DNA of 64,000 nt, taken from Bdellovibrionota bacterium (GTDB lineage: Bacteria > Bdellovibrionota > Bdellovibrionia > Bdellovibrionales > JAMPXM01). A program made the position numbers and the translations under genes. Below are positions 33,596 through 42,144 of the stretch, piece by piece. How positions within the stretch are numbered: the first letter of the stretch is position 1; every line of letters starts with the position of its first letter. The stretch lies in NCBI GenBank assembly GCA_963170185.1, contig CAUJGS010000036.1, positions 1 through 64,000 of the forward strand. The letters are read 5' to 3'. The notes under the pieces are model-generated. The model searched no databases. It was not told the origin of the DNA and saw nothing but the letters and a program-made list of their open reading frames with translations.

Positions 33596-35353
33596 CTACT
33601 TCGTCGCTTGTTCATCGCTGACCGTCATCGAGATCAGCTGCTCAAATGAGATTTCTCCCTTTTTGAGCTTCATCAAACCCGCCTTGCGAAGGGATCTCAT
33701 TCCCCCCTTCAATGCGGCTCGTTTGATATCAAGAGGTCCACCGCCACCCAAAATCGCTTCGCGAAGGGCATCGGTGATCGTCATTACTTCATAAATCGCG
33801 ATACGACCTTTGACGCCCGAACCGTTGCAGTTCGCGCAACCTGCGCCACGCACCGTTTCGTACTCGTCGACCTCAGCTTCCGGCACACCGGCTTTGATGA
33901 GTGCCGCTTTTTCGACTTTGTGTGGTTCTTTGCAGCGCTCACACACCCGGCCCGCAAGACGCTGCGCCAGAACAAGCGAGACCGTTGACGTAATGACATA
34001 AGGAGCGACGCCCATATCAAGAAGACGCGAAACCGTCGACGGCGCGTCGTTCGTGTGAAGTGTCGAAAGAACCAAGTGGCCCGTGCTCGCCGCCTTGAAG
34101 GCGACTTCCGCCGTCGTCAAATCTCGAATCTCACCCACTAGAATCACGTCGGGATCCTGACGAAGAAACGAACGCAGGGCATCGGCGAAATCAAACCCGA
34201 TGTCGGCGTTGACCTGAACCTGGTTGATACCGTCCAAGTTGAATTCCACCGGATCTTCCGCTGTCGAGATATTGATTTGCGGATCGTTGAGCGATTGAAG
34301 AGCCGAATAAAGTGTGACGGTTTTACCGGACCCGGTAGGGCCCGTTACCAACACAAGTCCTTGCGGTTCGTTGATCTTCTCTCGGAAGACTTGAAGATCA
34401 TCCTCTTCAAAACCGAGCTTCGTCATATCGAGTTTCAAGTTCGCCTTGTCCAAAAGACGCATAACGACTTTTTCCCCGAAGAGCGTCGGCAAAACGCTCA
34501 CACGGAAGTCGACTTCAAGGCCCGTCGCTGTTTTAACTTTAAGACGACCGTCTTGCGGCTTACGGCGCTCGGCGATGTCGAGACGAGACATGATCTTAAG
34601 ACGCGAAACGAGGCCGGCCGCGATTCCCGGTGGCGGCTGAATTTTCTCGTGCAACAAACCGTCGATACGGAAGCGAACACGGAAACGTTTTTCGTAAGGT
34701 TCGATGTGAATATCCGATGCCTTAAGCTTGATCGACTCCGCCAACATCAAGTTCACGAACTTGACGATCGGACCCGAGTCGTTGTCCTTATCAAGCGCCA
34801 GCGCCTCTAGCGACTGCGTGAAGTTTAAAGCCTCGTCCGAGTTTTCCATCTCGTCGACGAGTCGACCGAGGTCGGCACCTTTGCGGTAATATTTCTCAAT
34901 CGCTTTTTGAATCGCCGTTTCCGCAGCAACCACGACTTCGATTTTGCACTTCGTGATGAAACGCAAGTCATCGCGAACAAAAAGATTCGAAGGGTCCGAG
35001 AAAGCCACAACAAGCGTGTCGCCCGCTTTGGAGACCGGAATCACGAGATGTTTTTCGCAGATTTCGCGACTGACCGACGCAAGCGAGGCTTCGTCGATTT
35101 CAAATTGCTCAAGGTCAACCGCTGGCACGTTGTACTGTGAGCCAAGAAACTCCGCCAGTTCCTTGTCTTTCATGTGGCCCAAACGAACAAGCGCCGACGT
35201 CAAACGTCCGCCGTTTTTCTTTTGGTCTTCGCGAGCTTCCGCCAATTGAATGGCGTTAACTTTTTTCTCGATGACTAAAAGTTCGCCGACTGTTTTCTTC
35301 GGTCCCACTCCTGGGTTCGTTCCGCCGTTATTTGCGGAGCCTGATTGCGACAT
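33596..35353 (-). CDS. pilB: Type IV pilus assembly ATPase PilB
   Basis: A 585-residue extension motor. The N-terminal domain (about 25-160) is the MshEN/T2SSE-N type. The ATPase domain has GPTGSGKTVTLYSAL (near residue 337), TAEDPVEFNLDGINQVQV, PDVILVGEIRDLTTAEVA and STLHTNDAPSTVSRLLD. The zinc-binding CxxC pairs C-E-R-C and C-A-N-C (about 475-515) are present, as in PilB but not PilT. Start is the ATG at 35353 with AAGGAG six bases upstream; a GTG six bases earlier is less likely. A 99-base gap to the preceding gene may hold a promoter. Confidence 0.96.
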   Translation of the reverse strand: MSQSGSANNGGTNPGVGPKKTVGELLVIEKKVNAIQLAEAREDQKKNGGRLTSALVRLGHMKDKELAEFLGSQYNVPAVDLEQFEIDEASLASVSREICEKHLVIPVSKAGDTLVVAFSDPSNLFVRDDLRFITKCKIEVVVAAETAIQKAIEKYYRKGADLGRLVDEMENSDEALNFTQSLEALALDKDNDSGPIVKFVNLMLAESIKLKASDIHIEPYEKRFRVRFRIDGLLHEKIQPPPGIAAGLVSRLKIMSRLDIAERRKPQDGRLKVKTATGLEVDFRVSVLPTLFGEKVVMRLLDKANLKLDMTKLGFEEDDLQVFREKINEPQGLVLVTGPTGSGKTVTLYSALQSLNDPQINISTAEDPVEFNLDGINQVQVNADIGFDFADALRSFLRQDPDVILVGEIRDLTTAEVAFKAASTGHLVLSTLHTNDAPSTVSRLLDMGVAPYVITSTVSLVLAQRLAGRVCERCKEPHKVEKAALIKAGVPEAEVDEYETVRGAGCANCNGSGVKGRIAIYEVMTITDALREAILGGGGPLDIKRAALKGGMRSLRKAGLMKLKKGEISFEQLISMTVSDEQATK

Positions 35354-35452
35354 GACCACTCCTTGGTCGAATAGAGAACCTCCGGCTGTTAAGCCAGAGA
35401 TCCCACTCAGTTTCTCACTGTTTTATTCTATAAAGAATATGCGGCCGGAGCA

Positions 35453-36295
35453 TCAGCCCGGATGAGAGACCGGACTATCGGCGAGGCTCAAGTAGACCTC
35501 CTCCGCCTTACGTCCAGTGAGTTTGGAAATCAAAAGCGCATCCCTCTTACGGCGAATGAGTAGAGAGTTCACGACGGTGACACCGGCGTTGGCGATTTCG
35601 TCTGAAAAGCCGCGGTCCACCGTGGCGCCGGTCCAGTCGATCCAGACCCCGTCGGGCCGGAGGAAGTTCATGTAAGATACATCCTCTAAGATCGACTCTT
35701 CCAAAATCGAATCGTCAAAGGCCTCCACGAGGTTCACCGCCACCGAGGCTTCCGTTGGAATCTGCGTGAGGCGCGATCTCGAAAGCGCTTCGATCTGAAT
35801 GCCCACCAAGCGCCGAGACAAGGCCGCCACCATTTTCTCCGTTGCCTGATCGTCGGGGTCGACAATCATAATGCGCTTAAGGCCCAAGCGAGCGAGGCTT
35901 GCCGCAATGGGTTTTGCAAACTCGATCGCCCCCACAATCAGCCCCGCGCCGTCGACTTCGTAGCGAATCTTTTCTGTCGCAAGACAGGTCTGCATGGCTT
36001 GCGGCAAAATAGAAATCGCGCGAGGAGGCTCACTCCCCTCCATCAAAAGCGCGTCCGCATACCCGATAACCGCCGCCTCCGAACTGGCTCGCCCTTTTCC
36101 GCCAAGCCAGAGCAGTGCCTCTTTGCCGGACTCCTGAAACAGGCGCACAGCGCCGGGCGCTTTGAGTTCCGAAATATCCAGATCCTTGAGGCTTTCTTTG
36201 ACCATAGCGTTTTCTAGTGAAAACGCCTTCACGATGGATTCATGAAGGCCGAGGTCCAAACTGTCCGGAGAAACTGATATGAGCTGCGGCTTCAT
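35453..36295 (-). CDS. AroE-like Rossmann-fold protein of unknown role
   Basis: A 280-residue protein. The middle (GAIEFAKPIAASLARLGLKRIMIVDPDDQATEKMVAALSRR) has the layout of the NAD(P)-binding half of shikimate dehydrogenase, but the canonical GAGGA loop is replaced by GAIEF. SVAVNLVEAFDD occupies the next strand-loop position. The N-terminal catalytic half (residues 1-120) does not show the SxS and KxxTD motifs, so a working shikimate dehydrogenase is doubtful. It overlaps ribF by four bases (ATGA) and lies 99 bases before pilB. A related Rossmann-type gene next to pilB would suit an adaptor or regulator; this is inference. Confidence 0.6.
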   Translation of the reverse strand: MKPQLISVSPDSLDLGLHESIVKAFSLENAMVKESLKDLDISELKAPGAVRLFQESGKEALLWLGGKGRASSEAAVIGYADALLMEGSEPPRAISILPQAMQTCLATEKIRYEVDGAGLIVGAIEFAKPIAASLARLGLKRIMIVDPDDQATEKMVAALSRRLVGIQIEALSRSRLTQIPTEASVAVNLVEAFDDSILEESILEDVSYMNFLRPDGVWIDWTGATVDRGFSDEIANAGVTVVNSLLIRRKRDALLISKLTGRKAEEVYLSLADSPVSHPG

Positions 36296-37263
36296 TTCAA
36301 CATCCCGACGCCACTTGCGATATCTTTTCGAATCTGGGCCACAAGCTCATCCACCGAGCCAAACTTCCGCTCGTCGCGAATACGCGAAACAAAGTGCAAC
36401 TCCAAAAACTCACCGTAAAGATCGCCGTCTTTGGCCCCATCGTAATCCGGCAAGTGCGCTTCGATGTGGAGCTCCATTGAGTCGATCTCGAAAGTTGGAT
36501 TGCGACCGATGTTCACCAGGGCCTTTTCCTTTCGGCGGCGAAACACCGCGTAAGCGGCATAAACTCCGGGCAGGATATTCGACTCGACCGTGGGGTCGAT
36601 ATTGGCTGTCGGAATCCCAATCGTCTTCCCTCGGCCTTTTCCCTTCTTCACACGACCGCGGATGCAGTAGGGTCGCCCCAGCAGCGAGGCCGCATCCTGC
36701 GCATTGCCGGCGGCCAGAAGTTGCCGAATCCGAGTACTTGAGATCACAGTCGAAGCTCCGCCGAGTTCCAAAGAATAGGGCGGCACGACCTCGACACCAA
36801 AGGCGTCCTTTCCACCCGTCCCAAGCATGGCCGCCTGCGATCGCAAGAACTCGATCGAGCCCGCACGGTTGGCGCCGAAGCTAAAGTCGTAGCCCACGAC
36901 GATCGCTTTAGGCTGAAAAGGCTTTAGCACGAAGTCGCGCAAAAAAACCTCGGGCGCCTGTTGAGAAAAATCGCGAGAAAACGGCTGCACCACCAGCGTG
37001 TCGACCCCCAGGCGCTCAAACTGCTCGCGGCGATCTTCGACATCAAAAAGACGTCTGAGCTTGAGTTCGGGCTTTAGCACTGTCAACGGATGCGGTTCGA
37101 AGGTGAACACCACCGCGGGAACCCCAAGCGCCTTGGCTCGCTCAACCGCCGTCTTGATCAGCTCCTGATGTCCCAGATGGACACCATCGAAATTGCCGAT
37201 CGTAACGACGCTCGAAGCCCCGTAGTTCTCGGTCAACTCGCTTACCCCGCCCAAAACCTTCAT
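36292..37263 (-). CDS. ribF: Bifunctional riboflavin kinase / FAD synthetase
   Basis: A 323-residue enzyme that phosphorylates riboflavin to FMN and adenylylates FMN to FAD. The N-terminal nucleotidyltransferase has GNFDGVHLGHQ (23-33) and ISSTRIRQLLAAG; the C-terminal kinase has GRGKTIGIPTANI and GVYAAYAVFRR, YGEFLELHFVSRIRDE. Length is normal for the family. It is the first gene of the minus-strand run, overlapping the AroE-like gene. A hairpin and repeat element (37297-37371) lies in the divergent gap upstream. Confidence 0.96.
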   Translation of the reverse strand: MKVLGGVSELTENYGASSVVTIGNFDGVHLGHQELIKTAVERAKALGVPAVVFTFEPHPLTVLKPELKLRRLFDVEDRREQFERLGVDTLVVQPFSRDFSQQAPEVFLRDFVLKPFQPKAIVVGYDFSFGANRAGSIEFLRSQAAMLGTGGKDAFGVEVVPPYSLELGGASTVISSTRIRQLLAAGNAQDAASLLGRPYCIRGRVKKGKGRGKTIGIPTANIDPTVESNILPGVYAAYAVFRRRKEKALVNIGRNPTFEIDSMELHIEAHLPDYDGAKDGDLYGEFLELHFVSRIRDERKFGSVDELVAQIRKDIASGVGMLK

Positions 37264-37296
37264 TTTCTAACTCCCAGGTACCCCAGCCAGCAATAC

Positions 37297-37371
37297 AGCG
37301 ACGCCCTAAATCTTCCGGTGCCCCTGCACCGGAAGCAGCGAAGGCCAGAGGCCGAAGCGACGCCCTAAATC
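37297..37371. repeat. REP-like element: 16-base direct repeats flanking a hairpin
   Basis: AGCGACGCCCTAAATC occurs at 37297-37312 and 37356-37371. Between them is a perfect hairpin CTTCCGGTGC-CCCT-GCACCGGAAG (37312-37335) and a smaller GGCC-AGA-GGCC. There is no T run after the hairpin, so it is not a typical terminator. It lies in the divergent gap between ribF and the CHASE2 kinase. Confidence 0.65.
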
Positions 37372-37430
37372 GTCATGACGGACTCTACCATCAATGGACA
37401 ACTCCCCCTGAGCCTTGCTACATAGCGTTA

Positions 37431-39353
37431 ATGGATCTGTTCCGGAAAACCCTACGGCTAGCCCACGCGATTTACGTGATGCTCTGGCGCAGACGCTCAA
37501 TCGCTTCTCGGGCACTCCTCTGCTGGGCCGTTGGCGCAATTCTCATCACCGTCGACCAGGCCGGACACCACGACCTGCGCTATAAACTGCGCGGCCCACG
37601 ACCCGGCTCACTTGATTCACGCATCGTGATCATCGATGTCAACGAACGTGACTGGTTGGAACTTGATCCACAAACCCGTAATACCCTTCGCCCACTCAAA
37701 GAAGTCTCGCAAGCCGGCGACCAGATGTTCTGGAACACGATGCTCTGGGAGCGCATTCTCTCGCGAGTTCTGGCCGACCTGCCCGTCGCTGTCGGCGTCA
37801 CCTTTTATTTCGGCGATGGTGTTCGCACGGGAAAGCTCGGCCCCGCCACGCGCGCTCTTTTTGAAGACAATCGTGTCGTATGGGGTGCCGATCTCGACAG
37901 CGCCGGCCGCGCCCTGATTCCAGTTTTCGCGACGACGTACAATCGCAACATCGCCATTCGCAGTCTTCGCGTCGACGACGACGGCACACTTCGCCGCTAT
38001 CAACGGTCGCTGATTCAAATGCCCCACATGGGAACCCGCTTGGCGGAACTCGCACGAGATGCCGAAAAAACTCGCCCGCAAAGTGTCGGTGAAGTGCGCG
38101 GCCTGGAATCGGCCTTCGATAGCGGACAGTCTGGCGACATCAGCGCACCGCTTGAGATCAACTTTCTTGGCGCCTCGGGCTCGTTCCCAACGGTCTCGGT
38201 GCGTGATCTTTTGGAGGGCCGCGTTCCACCAGAGGCCTTTCACGGAAAAGTCGTCATCATCGGCAACCGTTCCGACTCGGCCGAATCCTATACAACCCCA
38301 CTTGGACGCATGAGCCGCGCCGAAGCCCTGGCCAATATCACCGACAATATTCTGCGCGACAAAGTCCCGCGCCGAATGGCGCTTTGGATCTCGTTTCTGA
38401 TCTCGGCCGGACTTGTTTTCGCCGCCGTGATCTTTATCTTAAGCTACCCGCAACCGGTCGTGATCTTTGGTATCGCATTTGGTGCCCTATGTTGGTTCTC
38501 ACTCTCGGCATGGCTCTTTGACTCCTTCGCGCTTTGGATGCCGGCCGTCGGGCCCGTGGTGCAGTTGGCCGTGACCTACATCGTCTTCTTAAGTCACCAA
38601 GTGGCGGCCAACGAAGCACGCAACTGGCGACTCGAACAAGACCGCAAGGCCGCCGAAGAGCTTGAACAGCTGAAAACCAATTTCGTGAGCATGATGAGCC
38701 ACGATCTGAAGACTCCGATCGCCAAGATCCAGGCTATCTGCGACCGCCTGCTGTCCCGATCGATGGAACCCGAGATCGCCGAAGACCTAAAAAACCTTCG
38801 TCGATCCTCCGACGACCTTCACCGCTATATCCGAAGCATTCTGCAGGTCACTAAAATCGAAGCCCGCGAGTTTGCCATCTCGCGTGAACCGGTCGACGTG
38901 AACGAGTCTATCGAGCGGGTTCTTTCGCGACTGCGCCCGCTCGCACAGGAAAAACAGATCCGTATCGAAAGCGAGCTCGAGCCTTTGTTCTCGATCGAAG
39001 CGGACCCGACTCTGCTAGAGGAAATGATCCACAACCTCGTGGAAAACGCGATCAAGTACACACCCGTAGGGGGCGAAGTGCGGGTGACGTCCTCCGAAGA
39101 GGACGACCGGGTCGTGGTGACGGTTCAAGATTCCGGTCCCGGAATCTCCCTGGAGGATCAAGACCGGGTATGGAATAAGTTTACACGTGGCTTAAAGGCG
39201 GAAAGCACCGCGACAGGGTCTGGCCTTGGACTCTATCTCGTGAAATACTTCGTCGAGCTTCACGGGGGGACCGTTTTTCTAGAATCTCCTCCCGGGGCGC
39301 CGTTTGAGCGAGCAGGAACCAAGATCGGGTTCCGTGTGCCTGTTGGAGAGTAA
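37431..39353 (+). CDS. CHASE2-domain sensor histidine kinase
   Basis: A 640-residue kinase. After a first membrane helix (about 27-43), residues about 50-300 form an extracellular CHASE2 domain (LRYKLRGPRPGSLDSRIVIIDVNERD is its typical opening; HGKVVIIGNRSDSAESYTTPLG its typical end). Three more helices follow (about 315-385). HisKA has MMSHDLKTPIAKIQ with His 424. The ATP domain has NLVENAIKYTPV, DSGPGIS and GSGLGLYLVKY. No HAMP or PAS was seen. A divergent promoter region with a repeat element lies upstream. The next gene, 45 bases on, is an NtrC-type regulator, the presumed partner. The signal is unknown. Confidence 0.93.
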   Translation: MDLFRKTLRLAHAIYVMLWRRRSIASRALLCWAVGAILITVDQAGHHDLRYKLRGPRPGSLDSRIVIIDVNERDWLELDPQTRNTLRPLKEVSQAGDQMFWNTMLWERILSRVLADLPVAVGVTFYFGDGVRTGKLGPATRALFEDNRVVWGADLDSAGRALIPVFATTYNRNIAIRSLRVDDDGTLRRYQRSLIQMPHMGTRLAELARDAEKTRPQSVGEVRGLESAFDSGQSGDISAPLEINFLGASGSFPTVSVRDLLEGRVPPEAFHGKVVIIGNRSDSAESYTTPLGRMSRAEALANITDNILRDKVPRRMALWISFLISAGLVFAAVIFILSYPQPVVIFGIAFGALCWFSLSAWLFDSFALWMPAVGPVVQLAVTYIVFLSHQVAANEARNWRLEQDRKAAEELEQLKTNFVSMMSHDLKTPIAKIQAICDRLLSRSMEPEIAEDLKNLRRSSDDLHRYIRSILQVTKIEAREFAISREPVDVNESIERVLSRLRPLAQEKQIRIESELEPLFSIEADPTLLEEMIHNLVENAIKYTPVGGEVRVTSSEEDDRVVVTVQDSGPGISLEDQDRVWNKFTRGLKAESTATGSGLGLYLVKYFVELHGGTVFLESPPGAPFERAGTKIGFRVPVGE

Positions 39354-39398
39354 GCTAGGGACAGGTAGAAACCTGGCGAAGAGAAACCGGAGAACGAC

Positions 39399-40820
39399 AT
39401 GAACCAGATGAAAAAACGCATTCAAGCCCTGATCGTGGACGACGAGGCGGAACTTCGGAAATCCGTCATCTCTGTTCTTCGCAACTCGATGCCCGAATTT
39501 GAGTTCGAAATCCAGGAAGCGGCCGATGGCCGCGAAGCTGTCGAGAAGTTCAAGAGCGCGGACTGGGATCTGGTTTTGATGGACGTTCGCATGCCCGAAC
39601 TCACCGGCATCGAAGCGCTGAAGCTGATCAAAGCGCACGACCCACGCACCTTCGTGGTCTTGATGACCGCGCACTCAAACCTTCAGGACGCGGTCGCCGC
39701 CATCAAAGAAGGCGCTTATGATTACCTCGAAAAACCCGTTCAACCGCAGCGCCTGATCGAAATCGTCACACGCGCCAACGAAGCCCGCGAAATGGTTTCG
39801 CGCTTGGCACTTTCAAATCCGATTTTTGACGACGACATCGATAGCGAGTTCGTCGGCACCAGCAAAAAGATGCGCGACGTCTTTGACCTCATCCATCGTC
39901 TCTGCAAAGTCGATACGACGGTCTTGATTCGCGGTGAAAACGGAACCGGAAAAGAATTGGTCGCGCGCGCGATCCACTTCAACTCGCCACGCAAGTCCGG
40001 CTCGATGATCGCCATCAACTGCGGCGCGATTCCAGAAAACCTCATGGAGAGCGAACTCTTCGGCCACGAAAAAGGCTCTTTCACGGGCGCTCATGAACGC
40101 AAGATCGGAAAGTTCCAGCTCGCCAACAACGGCACAATCTTCCTCGACGAGGTCGCCGAGCTCAAACCAGAAATGCAAGTGCGGTTGCTTCGTGTCCTGC
40201 AAGAACGCAAGTTCATGCCGGTCGGTTCGAATCGCGAAGTGAAAACCGACGCGCGCATCATCGCGGCGACAAACCGGAACCTAGAAAAGATGATCGAAGA
40301 AGGCACGTTCCGCGAAGATCTGTTCTATCGCCTAAACGTTATGCCGATCTTCTTGCCACCTCTTCGCGAACGCACTGATGACATCGCCGAGCTTTCGCAA
40401 TATTTCATGAAACGCTTCTCGCGCGCTCACAACCGCCAGATCAACTCGATCACGGACGAGGCATTGCAAGTCTTGAAGCAGTACAAGTGGCCGGGAAACA
40501 TTCGAGAACTTGAAAACGTGATCGAGCGATCGTTCATCATTGAGAACAGCGACCGGATCACCGTCGCTTCTCTGCCGGAATCTGTCGTGAACAAGGCCAA
40601 AGAAAACATGGCGCCCGTTCAGTCCGCACAGATTTCGGCAGCCGGCGTTTTGGACTACGATGCCTTCAAGGAACAAGCGGAGAAGGAATTTATCATCTCG
40701 GCTCTTCGCGCCAACAAAGGGCGTATCAACAAAACCGTCGCCGAAGCCAACATCCCGAAGAACACCCTTCTTCGCAAGATCAAGCGCTACGAGATCAACG
40801 TCGACGACTTCAAGGATTAG
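39399..40820 (+). CDS. NtrC-family sigma-54 response regulator
   Basis: A 473-residue protein: receiver with VDDEAE and Asp 62 (LVLMDVRMPE); AAA+ domain with GENGTGKE, ESELFGHEKGSFTGA and FREDLFYRLNVM; C-terminal Fis HTH (RINKTVAEANIPKNTLLRKIKRYEI). GGAGAACGAC precedes the ATG. Presumed partner of the CHASE2 kinase. The receiver is somewhat longer than usual (LRNSMPEFEFEIQE insert), a small oddity. Like PilR it has GSFTGA. Its end overlaps the convergent membrane-protein gene by 11 bases. Targets would be sigma-54 promoters; none was recognised here. Confidence 0.94.
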   Translation: MNQMKKRIQALIVDDEAELRKSVISVLRNSMPEFEFEIQEAADGREAVEKFKSADWDLVLMDVRMPELTGIEALKLIKAHDPRTFVVLMTAHSNLQDAVAAIKEGAYDYLEKPVQPQRLIEIVTRANEAREMVSRLALSNPIFDDDIDSEFVGTSKKMRDVFDLIHRLCKVDTTVLIRGENGTGKELVARAIHFNSPRKSGSMIAINCGAIPENLMESELFGHEKGSFTGAHERKIGKFQLANNGTIFLDEVAELKPEMQVRLLRVLQERKFMPVGSNREVKTDARIIAATNRNLEKMIEEGTFREDLFYRLNVMPIFLPPLRERTDDIAELSQYFMKRFSRAHNRQINSITDEALQVLKQYKWPGNIRELENVIERSFIIENSDRITVASLPESVVNKAKENMAPVQSAQISAAGVLDYDAFKEQAEKEFIISALRANKGRINKTVAEANIPKNTLLRKIKRYEINVDDFKD

Positions 40821-41322
40821 GCTGGCGCGGGCGCATCCAGCAGCCTAGGCCGACACCGATTGGAATCCAAACCCAGGAACCAATCGCGAGGCCGACGGCT
40901 GTCACGTAAAACAGCATCACGAGATTCGTCGGAAGCTTGGCTAGATCAAACAACCCAGCCAAGCCCTCGGGGCTCCGCACGGCGCCTACAACTCCAAACC
41001 CGACGGTGACCGCCACCATCATGATGAGAACTGTCACAAACGAGATAAAAATCCCGGCCGTAACAGCCGCAGTTTTGGGATGTGGCCAATTCTTCTCGAT
41101 CGCGAGCTTCCGCTTTGCCGGTCCGATCAGACACTTCTGAGCGATCACGACAGCCAATACCAGAGGAACTAAAAACGCCGCGCCAGACCCGAAACCGGCC
41201 TTCAAACTCTGGGTCATAAACGACATCGTGAGAACGATACCGACCCACGCAACTCCCGCAAAGAAGATCCCCAGCTCGACCGGCTTTAGCCCACGTGTCC
41301 AAGAAATCAGCTTACATTTCAT
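40810..41322 (-). CDS. Small membrane protein, probable target of TetR regulator
   Basis: A 170-residue integral membrane protein with four predicted helices (about 14-35, 45-62, 85-110, 130-160). Start ATG at 41322 has GGAGAG upstream. No family was recognised. It is divergently transcribed from a TetR-family gene, and two palindromic sites (41334-41351 and 41366-41377) lie between them, the nearer 12 bases from the ATG. This placement means repressor binding would block this gene. Transport or efflux is possible; no transport motif seen. Confidence 0.75.
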   Translation of the reverse strand: MKCKLISWTRGLKPVELGIFFAGVAWVGIVLTMSFMTQSLKAGFGSGAAFLVPLVLAVVIAQKCLIGPAKRKLAIEKNWPHPKTAAVTAGIFISFVTVLIMMVAVTVGFGVVGAVRSPEGLAGLFDLAKLPTNLVMLFYVTAVGLAIGSWVWIPIGVGLGCWMRPRQPNP

Positions 41323-41333
41323 AAAACTCTCCT

Positions 41334-41351
41334 TTTTGAACATGTTCAAAA
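41334..41351. promoter_or_regulatory. TetR operator 1
   Basis: TTTTGAACATGTTCAAAA is an 18-base perfect palindrome containing TGAAC-N2-GTTCA, between the divergent TetR and membrane-protein genes. Confidence 0.7.
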
Positions 41352-41365
41352 TCTACCAGATTTTC

Positions 41366-41377
41366 TGAACGCGTTCA
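41366..41377. promoter_or_regulatory. TetR operator 2
   Basis: TGAACGCGTTCA is a 12-base perfect palindrome with the same TGAAC-N2-GTTCA consensus as the first site; the centres are 29 bases apart. Confidence 0.65.
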
Positions 41378-41427
41378 AATTTTATCGAGACAACCACCGC
41401 TCTATCTGCCAGAATCACAGCTAAGTT

Positions 41428-42144
41428 ATGGAAACTAAGAAGAATTCAAAAAGTTCCACGGCTAGCCCCAAAGCCCTGGCCGCCAGACAGCATCTCGCCG
41501 AGACAGCTCTCAAGCTCTTTGCCGAAAAGGGCTTTGAAAAGACCACAATGCGCGATCTAGCAAAAGAGGCCGGTGTTTCATTGGGCCACTTTTACTATCA
41601 CTTCAGTTCCAAGGAAGAGATCGTAAACGTCTTCTACCTTGAGACCCTTTCCGAAATCGAAGAGGCCTGTAAGAAGCTTAAAACTGAGACAAAGAAGTTT
41701 GAAGAGCGCTATATCGGCCTTGTACGGGCACGCATGAAAACCTTCGAGCGCCAACGCTCGCTCGTGATTGCGATCTCCGGCGTTGCCGTCGACCCGAAGT
41801 CCCCGCTTTCGCCCTTTGGTCCGGCCACCAAAGAGATTCGCCTAAGAACGATCGGCCTCATCGAAGACCTCATCAATGATAGCGACTTTCGTTGCGGAGA
41901 AAAGATCGCGCCTTACGCCCCGACTCTGCTTTGGTATCTCATGATGGGCTTCATCTTCTACTGGGTCTTCGATTCCTCTCGCAAACAAGCGCGCACCGAC
42001 GAACTCACCGAACGCCTCACACCGCTGGTTTTAAAACTGATGCGAGCAAGTCGCCTCCCGCTGGCAGGCACGGTACTACGCCCCATTCACACGATTTTGA
42101 ACGACTTCATTCCGCTTGAAACCAGGGACGAGAAACTTCCCTAG
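41428..42144 (+). CDS. TetR-family transcriptional regulator
   Basis: A 238-residue regulator. Residues 22-66 form a clear TetR DNA-binding domain: ETALKLFAEKGFEKTTMRDLAKEAGVSLGHFYYHF, with the usual GVSxGxFYYHF recognition helix, then SKEEIVNVFY. The C-terminal ligand domain (about 75-215) has the typical helices and an aromatic patch (LLWYLMMGFIFYWVF). The N-terminal 15 residues are Lys/Ser-rich and loose. It probably represses itself and the divergent membrane protein through the two TGAAC-N2-GTTCA sites. It ends in a four-base overlap with the convergent glycosyltransferase gene. Confidence 0.93.
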   Translation: METKKNSKSSTASPKALAARQHLAETALKLFAEKGFEKTTMRDLAKEAGVSLGHFYYHFSSKEEIVNVFYLETLSEIEEACKKLKTETKKFEERYIGLVRARMKTFERQRSLVIAISGVAVDPKSPLSPFGPATKEIRLRTIGLIEDLINDSDFRCGEKIAPYAPTLLWYLMMGFIFYWVFDSSRKQARTDELTERLTPLVLKLMRASRLPLAGTVLRPIHTILNDFIPLETRDEKLP

